NCBI GenBank assembly: GCA_921293015.1
Contig: OV121091.1
Span: forward strand, 31,728,839-31,792,838
Reading direction: 5' to 3'
Length of the DNA: 64,000 bases
From: Phorcus lineatus
Lineage: Eukaryota; Mollusca; Gastropoda; Trochida; Trochidae
A program made the translations under genes and the position numbers. Shown piece after piece: positions 42,951 to 53,640 of the stretch. Under the pieces are notes generated by a model. It saw nothing but the letters and a program-made list of their open reading frames with translations. It ran no database searches and was not told the origin of the DNA. Position 1 is the stretch's first letter. The number at the start of each line of letters is the position of its first letter.

Positions 42951-43060
42951 CTGTGGTGTGGAGGGAAGAAATGCAAGTGATGGTGTTGGACATGGATTTA
43001 CAATGATGGCAATACTGAATAAGATCTAAACAATTGCAATAAAGAATTATTTTCACATTT
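42951..43060 (+). other. Candidate terminal noncoding exon with poly(A) signal
   Basis: Acceptor CATCTTTTCAG|CTGTGG; AATAAA at 43038-43043 is followed by T-rich sequence. With the two preceding exons it forms a chain typical of hnRNP A genes that splice within the 3' UTR. The end coordinate is approximate. Confidence 0.6.
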
Positions 43061-43162
43061 TCATGGTTTTCTTTATTAAGACCTGATTACTCAATGTCTT
43101 TAAGCAATTTTAAAGATAAAGTATCACGTTATTTACAATTATTTCAAACTTTTTAAGTTTTA

Positions 43163-43306
43163 GCACAGTACCACCAATGGTTGCGTAGTTGCAGCTAATG
43201 CTGGTATGTTAAACACCAAGGTATAGACAAAATAGTGTTGCGTGGTTTCCTCCCTGCAGTAAACTAGCAGTGGTGGTGTGAGGGAAATGCTCATGTAAGC
43301 GGCAAT
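43163..43306 (+). mobile_element. Degraded SINE fragment (3' body)
   Basis: Same family as 4068-4388. CAGTACCACCAATGGTT, TTTCCTCCCTGCAGTAAACT and AGCGGCAATA align with the SINE body in order, with many substitutions and small gaps. The tRNA-like head is absent. Confidence 0.6.
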
Positions 43307-43440
43307 AGACTCCAAATAACCTAGCCAAATTGGAGCTAAAGGGTGATGTCATGCACTCTCTAGAGGCAATCTTTGTGATAAAAAAAAATATTACCTCTGA
43401 ACTAATAGTTTCTCAAGCTAGAAATGCAGAAGCCTGAATA

Positions 43441-43719
43441 CTTGGCGACTGCATCATTGCATAGACCCGACTACAACACGCCATCATTGCCTGGGTGTTT
43501 TCATTGGCTGATAATTTAGAGATAGTTGTGTTGCAATATTTTGCCGTTTTGTGGCGGGAGCAAGAGGTCTTATTGAGACAAATTTATATGGAAATTTATA
43601 ACTGAATTACTCTAGGAACTGAAAATATCTTACTATATGTCGGCCAATGAAAACACTGCATGTACGGACGGATTACATTTGTCACACAGGTCTATACGAT
43701 GATGCAATCACTAGCCAAG
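43441..43719. mobile_element. Nonautonomous inverted-repeat element (MITE), ~279 bp
   Basis: The left end (CTTGGCGACTGCATCATTGC) is complementary to the right end (GATGATGCAATCACTAGCCAAG) with small gaps. A second inner block (GTGTTTTCATTGGC) is also inverted, giving arms of about 75 bp. No open frame and no clear target duplication, so the superfamily is unassigned. Confidence 0.6.
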
Positions 43720-44857
43720 ATGCAAAGCGTATCCGAATAAAGAAGTCTCTGCGTGTTGCTTTATGAATGACTTTTGAAGTGGCGCTGATAGCTCAACTTT
43801 GATTGCTTCCAACCAACTTCCAGACCAAGAAGCTGTCTAGTTACGACACGGGTTTAATAGGAATTTGTGACCGAGTTGGTACCTTTGTTGGGAGAGAATT
43901 GCTGGGTTTGATGTGGGGTTTATTTATAGAAAGACAGTAACAGAAGACGTAAACGAAGATATCTAAGTACATACGTTCACGCAGACACTCGTACAAACGA
44001 TCAAATAGTTTAAACAAAGTAGCAAAAACACTGAAAAAAGCACTTGTACACGACAAAAGCGTTGACTTACTTGGAGTTTAATGAGATATTTTATAAGGTT
44101 TGATATATTTTACTGTATAATTTGAAATAATGTGATTTCAAAACATAATTAACCTCAATAGTGTGTAGTTGCCTCTTCATGTTATTAGTTGTAGCATCAC
44201 TTGCATGTAACTTCTCGCAACCAGTAATACTTATCTCCCTTTGACCATACCATGGTATAGACAAAATCGGTTAAAACGGTCCTATGCACAATTGATATCT
44301 TGAAGAGCTAAATTTATATAAACTTCTTTGAAATTAAAGGATATGTTTAAAAACTTCATTATGCACTAGACTGGAGACTAAGTACACAATCATGCAGAAG
44401 CATTGTACTTTGAGTCCCAAATGGAACTTGACGATCATTAGTCGAAACGGATGCAGGAATGATTAACAGAGTTCATCATTTCATCTCCTAAAGGTGTTTA
44501 GGCAAATGGGGTTTTTCTTTCCACTTTTCCATCCCGTCTTTCAGAGTTAACATAACCTGAAATTTACAGATATCTTGCATGATTTTTGCTACTATCCGGT
44601 GTACGATTATAGTGATTTTAGTTTACGGAAGTTTGAATAAGTGAGAACTATGCTTCATCTTGAACACTATTAAACAGCGGGAAGTTATTGCAGATATACA
44701 CGTGATTTAATCCACCAAAGGAGCGAGGTCACATTTAGGATAAATAAGATAAAATGCAATCTATCGTTCCAATGGACGATTGATAATTTCCTATTAAGGT
44801 TCGTTATTTCAATTTCGTGTTAATGTTGTAACGGAAGGAGCCAGTAGAGAGTAAACA
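43720..44857. other. No gene recognised
   Basis: Gene-free flank between the MITE and the 4.8-kb transposon. Nothing beyond AT-rich sequence was seen. Confidence 0.5.
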
Positions 44858-45733
44858 TACTGTAGGGTGATTCCATTTCAAATCGACCAAAATCTGAGGA
44901 TTCCCCCAGTTGATGTCATGGATTTTAGAATTTTTAGTTTTAATAGATGGTACTCTATCTTCTTTGAAGGGGAAAGTAGGAATTTTGCTTATACTCAAAA
45001 TAATTTGTGATTGGCATTGTGTTTTAGGACATAGGGGTCTATCAAATGTGATGGTTTTGAGATAAACCCCTAGTATATTTCGTTGTCTCTTACAATTACA
45101 GATTTTGACTTTGAGATTTACAATTTCTGTGTCAAATTGACATTAGAATGACTGATCCAATAATATAATATTTTATTGAAGAAACCTGTATTTATATGGT
45201 ATAATGACAAGACAAAAAACCTCAAATTTCTTTACAAAATTTAGAATTTCTGTTGTTTTGGTCATTTTCTCTTTCCTTATTTTCGAAATGTAAGGTTTGT
45301 GATGCAACGTTCCTTCTATGATTAGTCTCCCCGGGGTATCAAGAGGTGGATGCTAGAAATTAGTGACAATTTGTGTTGTTGTCTTGTCACAATGGCTTAC
45401 TTTATGTACCTACTGTTTAGAAAAATGTAAAACATGCCCCTATTTTAAAGCTGCCTGTAGAAAAAGGCGCACCAGCTAGAGGCTTCATTTGTGGCACATT
45501 TGTAGATTATTGTCTATTTTATAAAATATCAAAATTTGGCAGAGGTAAAATTTTCTGTTCATCTTCTGTAGGTGATTAAATAAAGCAACCCTCATTTTAC
45601 GGACGCTTCACATTGGTTGCCTTGTCCATGTTTGAGAAATTTTGAATGTTGTTGTGAAGTGATTTCATGATAACTTACTTGATTTAAAATCCAATTGGAT
45701 ATCAACTAACCATATAAAATGTCCTGAAGCAAA

Positions 45734-48280
45734 TTAATTACTTCCGAAATGCTTCGAAGCAAACTCTTTAAATTTTTGGCAAATTGACTTGTGGCTCTCG
45801 GGAGAAAGCTTGAAGTATCTCAGGCTGATGTCAACGTCAACTTTGGAGATGACATGATCAAAAGGCAGTGTCACCTTTGCCTTTCGTCTTGGAGTCTTGA
45901 ACGTTTGGGGCTCGATTCTACTTGGAATCAGAACATCAATGATCATGTCCTCGTCTTCATCTACGGATATGACATTTCCAATTGTCCAATCATGATCGAT
46001 CACGAGAGCAACGTAAGTTCCTGGTGTTATCTTAGTTTTCCTTACTTCTTTCTTTCTAAACGTTACTAGTGTCGATTCAGTGCTCTGTGACACACGTTTA
46101 ATGGCCAGTTCTGTTGCACCTATCGGAATGAACGCATGGTGGCTTCTTGTCCCTGGAACTGTTGAGCATGATGAAAAGCGCAAGTCTTGGTTTTCAGTTT
46201 CTAACTCAATCTCTTCCTTTGAAACGAACAATATTTTTGTAGCAGGAATGGAAATCACTGCCCAATCAAACAGCTGCTGTGGCGTTGTAATTTGGTTTTG
46301 GAGAGGTGCTTGAAGACTTGCTTTTGCTGCAAGTCTTTTAATTGTCCCTCCTATTCCGTCACAAGCATTTTTGCAATGGCTTGTTGCAAAAAAATGTCAC
46401 TCTGCTTTGAGTCCGAAATCTGCTTCATGAAAACAGAGATTGACAAAGTTTTTGTAATTTTTATATTGACTTGCTGCTCCATCACTGAAGTACATGATCT
46501 TTCTGATCCCCGGAAGGCAAGTTTTCACGTGATGTAAGACATGTTTCAGAAACACGTGGACCGTCACACAGTCATGCTTCAAATGGTCACTGATGACTGC
46601 TACACTCAAATGCTTCAGTTCGTCATTTTGTCTGTGGTATACGACTACTGGGTCTGGGTGTACAGTTGCTTGGGAATTGTCCCAGTGGAAACCCTGGACT
46701 GCGTCTTGTACAACAAAAGAATAATTTTCCGCAATGTCCAGAAGAATTATTGCAGTATCGTCATCCAATTGATCTTTGAGCCTCGCCATGAAGGCTGACT
46801 GAGATTTTGCAGTGAAATGATGAACTGTCAAATCATCAATCTTTCGTAAGAGGACATCAAGGAAATCTTGAGGACTTGAGGATGTTGTAATTAGGTTCGT
46901 TCTATCGGTATGTACCCAAACTTTATGGAAGATTTCATCCTCTTCATCTAGACCTCTTTCCTCGAGATGTGACTGGATAACACTTTTCAGTGCATTAATA
47001 CCAGGACAGTTATCACAACGGTACAACATACATTCTTGTGCCTGGGTGTTGCATACAACCTTCTGTAGAAGTTCCTGAATATTTAAATTCAACCCTGGCA
47101 ATGCAGCAAGCATCAGTTTGACATTTTGATGTATCTGACATACACACACTGAATGTGTACCAGGAGCTCCAGAAGAAATACACCATTTCGGTCTCAGTTC
47201 ACAAACCTTTGAAAATGAAATTTTGTAGAGATTGCTCGTCTCTTCTTTAAAAGAAACATAGAGTTCTTTAAGATTTCCTAAGAGTAATCTTTTCTGTTTG
47301 TGAACCTTTTCACCATTAATGCGAACACTAACAAACTCCTTCATACCTGGACACATTCGAGAAATGTTGTCATTTTCAAAATACTGTTGAACTCTCGATA
47401 ACACGTCTTGAAGAAGAGGGTGGCCAATGTAGGATCTGGGACTTGCCATAAATCCACATTGTTTCCTGAGAGCTCTGCTTTGCTTAACCATATATCTGGT
47501 TGTACCAAATTCATTCATAGTTTGTTCTATTGTCCAACATGAAGGAAGCATTGTTAGAATTTGCATTTTGACAGATCGTGAAGATGATTTAAATTTTGTT
47601 TTCATTTCTGTTATCAGTTCATTGAAATCTCTGCATTTTGGACATTTGGTTGAAGATGGATAGAGTTCTGATGGGTTCATATCAAATGTTTTTGCAACTT
47701 TGGTGACAACTGCTGATTCTACTTGGGCAACTTTCCGTTTGAGATATGTCTCACGATCTCTTTTACTGATTGTCTGTGGATGAAAAGGGGTCAATCCTTC
47801 AGCAGTCAATCCAGGATTGAAGGGTTCCAGTTGCTCACTGAGCTCTGTAACATTCTGCTCAACTTCGTAGTTTGGCTCAAGATCGGTCACCTCTGATTGT
47901 TTTCGACCAAGTTCGATATAACACGAGTGACACAACTTCTGGCCAGGTTTAACCCTCTTAGAAGCAAGATCATTAATGGCCGTTGCTTTATCAGGCAAAA
48001 CAACTTTCAGACCCTTTTTGCGAACGGTGTTCAAATGCTTTTTGAATGGGTCCACACAGGATGTTTGGTAAAGAGAATACTTCTCCAGGAAGTATGTATG
48101 ATGATGAAAACATACAGTATCTGTGTCAGTGTTGTTCACCACATCTGCACGAGCACACAGTAGACTGCGTTCATTTTCTGTAAGATTACCAATTGTCAAT
48201 AAACCTGTTCGTTTTGTGTATGCACTTTTATGACAATCTGTTTTGGTTAAGTAACCAATTGAACATCTCTCCAACGCCAT
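45734..48280 (-). pseudogene. DDE-like transposase of the 4.8-kb transposon, interrupted once
   Basis: The frame starts at MALERCSIGY (48280), is open to 46397, meets one in-frame TGA, then continues in the same frame to 45734, about 848 codons in total. The N-terminus is Cys/His-rich (CFHHHTYF, CVDPFKKH, KLCHSCY), suggesting zinc binding. The core resembles an RNase H-fold nuclease: LLDIAENY, then YFSDGAASQYKN, then CDGIGGTIKR, each carrying a conserved acidic residue. I recall very similar proteins in many copies in cnidarian, arthropod and mollusc genomes, usually annotated as uncharacterised. The C-terminal part (GTYVALVIDHDWTIGNV) looks like a small Tudor/SH3-like barrel. It is either a recently inactivated transposase or, less likely, two separate proteins. 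Domain reading is by motif only. Confidence 0.7.
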
Positions 48281-48800
48281 ATTTTGAAACACAGAAATGT
48301 GATACAAAGAAATTATAGTGATAATCAAAGTGATTTGTTAATATTGATTAGTATCCATTGCGACTAAATGATCACAACCATCCCGGCTTAAAAATAAACT
48401 TCTTCATCAATGAACTAAAGATTGATACCCAGCATCCGTTTAATCAATTGTCAATTATTAACTAACCTGTCAAACTAACAAGTTAACAAAACAACGAGAC
48501 ACTGGCAACAAGCGACTGAAGTGAATAGGAAGTGATAAAAGAAAGGTATGTTATTCTCCCGATCCGTGTCAGAGTACTAGAAAAGAACCACACCACAGTG
48601 CCTCGTATGTCTTTCATTTGTGCAATTTTGTTTTCCGCGAAGCAGGTTACGTTTGGGTACATTTTCTACTTGTCAGTCAGGAAATTGATGATCACCTAAC
48701 ATGACAGAAGCAATGTATTTTGAAATATGTAGTTGACAGAAACATTCACTCGAACGTACCTTCCTTCGCAGAAATTGTTTGCCTATTGTCTCGTTAAAAG

Positions 48801-48840
48801 GTGAGTGAGTTGGGGTTTAACTGCTTTGAGAATATTTCAT
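48801..48840 (-). mobile_element. SINE tail fragment
   Basis: GTGAGTGAGTTGGGGTTTAA followed by CTGCTTTGAGAATATTTCA is the complement of the SINE 3' end. It lies inside the 4.8-kb transposon. Confidence 0.7.
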
Positions 48841-49697
48841 TTTTTAAGCACGCGAATGTTATCATCCAAAGGAGGGTGAAGGAATGGAAAGCAAACGGAA
48901 AAGACGGAAAGAAAGATTAAATTGTATTGATTGCATCCTACAACGAAGGAACAATACAAAATGAAGCACCCTTAAAATCCCTATTTGATTTTTAACGGGC
49001 TATATCTTTTAACATTTATTTCTTGAAAACAGGAAATTTTACCCTCGGGACTTTTTTATATGTTAGAGCTAATATAATGAGGAATAAACTGTAAAAATTT
49101 CATGACTGTGTGAGGTGCGCCTTTTTGCACAGAGACAATTGAATATAGTAAAATTTCAGTGTTGTGCTGAGGGTGGGTGTATTTAAATTCACTCAAACTA
49201 AATACGGATGGATGAAAGAGTATAGGAATTATGGAATGGGCTGTCTGATTATTACTTTCAACCTCCATACACGTTAATATCACTCAAGCCCTCACATCTT
49301 GTTGATATATCTGAAGGAAAAGGGGCCATTTTCTGAAATTGCTTGAAATTTGACCCAATATGTAATATGCAAACTTCAGGTTATTTCTTAAATGTCTGAA
49401 AACCATATGTGTACGCCGCTACAGTATTATATCTACAACACATTGACAAAAAAATAACTTACAGAAGTAAACAAAATAAATTTTTGTGAACAGTTTTATG
49501 AAAGTGGTGTATTGGCGAGAATTGCGTTGTGTGTCACAAATTTAGTCCCCTCACGGCAAAACCAATGAAAACTGAAAATATTTTGTATTGTTTTTGTAAT
49601 GTCCTGTATATGTACTCTGTTTGGTGTGAAAACGAAAAAAATCGGTGACATCAACTGGGAGGCTTTGGTCGAATCGACATGGAATGACCCTGTACTG

Positions 49698-51540
49698 ACT
49701 TGGACTAGCACGATCCCTTGCAGCAGCCTTGGCGACAAGCACAGAAAAGTATGGGAAATGCCACAATGCCTTTCTTAGCATTGGGGCTGGTCTAAGAATA
49801 AGCCATGTATGGGAAGATGGAAAAAATGCTGCACGCGCCTCCTTATTGACACTATAACAAGTTAACACATTGGACAGTTGTAGCTCATCAAGCATATCAA
49901 ACGATGTGCTAAAAAAAACAGGCAAACTCTGTCAACAGACCAATTGCACAGGATGAAACATGAATCCATCGCTATGCTCCTGAACTTTGTCGATGCAATG
50001 GAAGCACGTGTTGTCCCCACCCCCAAAAAAGACACGAGTTCAAGCCAGGATATGTTCAGAGTTTTTTGGGACCTGTAAAGGTGCCCGGTGGCTGGGGAAA
50101 AAGAGAGAAGCTACCAAGCGTAAAGACGTGGTATGCTGACCGAGGGTGTCCGTACCCTGCAAGACAACTCTCAAATTTCCAAACCCTAAGCACGATCCTG
50201 TGGCTGTGGAATCACGCTCACCTTTTACTATCCTGACCTTGCACCACCTTACATTAATTTCTTTACAACCAGAGGTCGCCTTTGAAAGGAACGCGCTTTC
50301 AACAATGATTTCGAAGAGAAGACGTAGTTTGATAGCATCGTGCGAATTTCTTCAAGCAAGGTCTCTATGGTTGCGGAAATGGTTACTCTGGGTGATTGCA
50401 AGTGGGAATTCGCAATAAACGTATCATATATTGTGTTGGGCTAAAAGCATGAAATTATAATTATTATATTTCCAATATACCCTCACCACTGCGCCGGTCT
50501 AAAATAACGTAAGGGTCCAATTGTTTTCTGTTGTTATCCCCTAAGGTCATGTAGTATATATAGCATTTTTGCCACTTTCCGTAGAAATCTTCCGTTTTTC
50601 CTCTCCAAAAATATGATGTTCATCAATAATTGATAAATAAAGCTCAGCCACCAGGGTGTGTCATGTTCATTAATCAATGTAAATGAGAAATTGTATATTT
50701 ACGTTCGCATATAATTTAAGAGATAACATGCTCTTCTTCAAAATGCAAGTTTATCACAACGACATTTTGGAAAGAGATATTGCACCGAACTGTCAAAAGC
50801 GCAACTGCCAAACTAAGTGGTTTTTAGACTAACTACGGTGTATGTGTAACCCAAATTATTTATTCAAAATATCTCGCATAACCATCCAAAAAATATAATT
50901 TATCTAACAATTAATAGTTTTTAAGGAAACACCCTTAATAATATGTAGGTACCAAAGGTGAAATTACACGTACCAATTACACGACTTCTAATCTTCAAAA
51001 TCTTATTTTTAAAAGCAAGTTTAAAAAATTACGTTTGATTCAGTGATGTGCGCTTTTTCCTGCTTTCGATCCGAATCACATCTTAATATCTTTTCACGGT
51101 TCTTAACCAAATTAGTATCAACATGGTACTTTTAGCAACTCTCAGTAACTTTTAAAGTACATCAATTTAATAAGTTTGTTGCATGCTCTATTTCTTGTAA
51201 TCATTTCCAAAATAAGTGGGATTTAACTACTCATTTAACTTACATAGCACCCTGGTTATAATACCACTCAAGATATGCCATGTTTTCGTCAGTACGGATT
51301 TGCTTCAATTATAAATCCCTGGTTATAATGCCAAACTGAGTTAGTGCCATTTGCCAATGTTAGTCAGATTTTTATTTCCGTAAAATTTCATGACATGCCA
51401 AAGTGACTTTTTTGAAGATATCCAAAGACAATACAATCCTACGAACGTGGTATTTTACTAAAATTAATTTGTTATCAAATAATGAATATATTTATTTTGA
51501 AATCTGTACTCATTTATGAATAAGGGCTCCAATCTAATGC
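49698..51540. other. No gene recognised; possible old coding remnant
   Basis: The stretch has patchy higher GC at 49.7-50.4 kb. CAAGCACAGAAAAGTAT near 49.74 kb recurs near 55.10 kb with similar flanks, hinting at an old dispersed sequence. No intact frame with a family match was found. Confidence 0.45.
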
Positions 51541-51753
51541 AAAATCCTCTTTAGTCCGCATCGAAGGTCACGTGACGGGCACCTGTTTCCGAGAAGGTGT
51601 CTACGCATGCGTCATTGTTCAATGGCGGAGAGAGTGAGTGTCGTTTGAGAGTAGTATCAGTGGGCGCGGAGCGGAATACTTCACATTTGAGTCACTTCGC
51701 TCATCGTGTTTGTTTAAAACTGTCATTCCATTGTCGTATACTGAGGTAAAAAG
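51541..51753 (+). promoter_or_regulatory. CpG-rich promoter and 5' noncoding exon
   Basis: CpGs are concentrated here against an AT-rich background. GTCACGTGAC (51567-51576) is a perfect palindromic E-box of the USF/TFEB (CLEAR) type; TACGCATGCGTC nearby resembles NRF-1. The exon ends AAAAG|GTAAGG at 51753, with a weaker donor at 51745. It probably leads to the coding exon at 58293. Confidence 0.65.
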
Positions 51754-53186
51754 GTAAGGGAATTTTCATCATGGTCGTTACATTTTATATGCTATTTATA
51801 TGATATCCGTACAGGTATCACTACAAGGAAATGTAACAGGTTATTTTATTAATCAGCTAATGCTATATCAACAACTATCCACGACAGAAGTTCATTTTTC
51901 TTTTTTAAATTTATGATAATAACTTGATATCGTGATTATCCCCAAAAGCCGGCTAAGTATTTCTGATATTTGCACGCTTGATCGCACAAGTTACCACTGT
52001 AGACTTTTTCAAATGATCGCTGACGTTTGGCTTTGGCATGACTATATTTATCATGTGTAGGAATTTAAATGAACTTGTATAGTAACTGTCACCTTTTGTT
52101 AATGGGAATATTACATGACACGTAAATGTTATGTTATGCCATGTTGATAAAAAGATCATTCTGAAATAGACATTGTAGGCCTATCAGTGTTCATGTAGAC
52201 CTTCATCCAAATATAGCTTTCCCGGAAATCACTCCAGTGTTGTGTTCGCCTAATCAACTGTTTCTTGAGGAATGGTTCCAAAACTATGCTTTATTTGTTT
52301 GAAAAGATCTATTTAACAGAATCTTAATCTGACCATTCACAATATGTTTTGATAATGTGGCTCACAAATTTTCAAATATTTTTTTTCAAATTAATCCAGC
52401 GTAACTGTTACTATTAAATTATTTCATTTGTGGGTTTTTTCCTCTTCTTTATAGCTCTTTTTAATGAGGATAAAAATGATTAATTTTAAAGTTATCTCTC
52501 TTGTTAAAAATGATTGATGTTCAATTGTACAAGGTATCCTAATGTTTTTTTTAAATTTTCTAAGTCTGATAACGAATTACACCCTGCTGAATCAATGGTT
52601 TTTCCTCTTAAATGATAAAATTTTGAATTCAGATTCAGTGTTACATAATTAAGGCTGTCTAAGTCATTATAATCCATTTTTGTTCAATTCTTAGTGACTT
52701 TGAGTACTTTGTAATCTTAAGAACAGTCTAAAAATGACCATTACATTAGATTTTAAAGACAAGTCTTCTTTTTTTTTCTTCTTTTTTTGTGTGGCAGTTG
52801 TGCATAAATCTTTCTTCTGACAGAACATACAAGTTTGCTGCATCTTTGAGGAGAAGCTCTACTATGAGAGAATCAATGAATGTGGCTGTTCCAACCAATC
52901 TATTTCCCATGTTAACTGGATGTCTGTACTATAATCAATAAGTGCCTATTTGGGAGTTATACTGCTTAGTATTGCCTGTTAATGGAGGCCGGATGCATTT
53001 GTAGTCACAGCTTATCTAGACTGATAATCATTCCCTTGGAATCTTCCAGGTTGTAATTCATTGATGCATAGAAAAAAAAAAAAATTATTAAATCAACTAT
53101 TTGATAGGAGCCTCAGAAAAATTTGCTTATTGGCTGTCCTTCCAACAAAATGTTAGCTTTGATTATTTTTAAGAGTACAAGACACT

Positions 53187-53640
53187 GTGGCTTAAAGTGA
53201 CACAGAGTATGTTTCATGATTTTTAATTTGGCTTCAGTAAACGTCAAAATACGTCATGACCTGAGTTATGTTAAAATCGTCCTGTAAACTTACATTTTTA
53301 TCTCTAAAATGCCAAAATTATGATATTTTCTTGTTTTCACTGATACGGCCCTATAAATGTTATGAATTTCAAATAACGTGTACATTAGTTAAATTACCTT
53401 CTTAACACTATCAATCAATGTTTGACTTTGTATCTGCTACAAATAATTTTCTGAAATTATGTTTGAGTCATTGGTGCGTGCCACTGTCCGGTTTTCGTTC
53501 ACAAATCAAGACATTAATCCATTTATTATCCTTATACTGGGTTAATTCTCAGGATTCTGATTTTCTGAAACAACCACTACTTCTCGATAAAATAACACCA
53601 TTTATGAAGTGTGACATTTTTTACTCCAACAACATACTCT
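53187..53640 (+). repeat. Dispersed repeat, copy 2
   Basis: Similar along its length to 34634-35063 in the CBX intron, in the same strand sense. Shared ordered blocks include CTTAAAGTGAC, GAGTCATTGGTG, CCACTGTCC, and GAAACAACCACTACTTCTC. Confidence 0.7.

Larger units (their letters stand above)
44863..49692 (-). mobile_element. ~4.8-kb TIR DNA transposon, superfamily unassigned
   Basis: The left end begins TAGGGTGATTCCATTTC and the complement of the right end begins CAGGGTCATTCCATGTCGA. Both continue with TCGACCAAA and CCCAGTTGATGTCA, so the outer ~70 bp are clearly inverted. A further block, AAAAAGGCGCACC (near 45.47 kb) against GGTGCGCCTTTTT (near 49.11 kb), suggests long, decayed inverted repeats. 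TACTG flanks both ends (44858-44862, 49693-49697), a likely 5-bp target duplication. The cargo is one long transposase-like frame on the minus strand. A small SINE tail fragment lies inside. I do not assign it to a named superfamily. Confidence 0.75.

Noticed and set aside
45791-46313. Plus-strand frames across the 4.8-kb transposon
   Set aside because: They are antisense shadows of the transposase, which has clear motifs on the minus strand.
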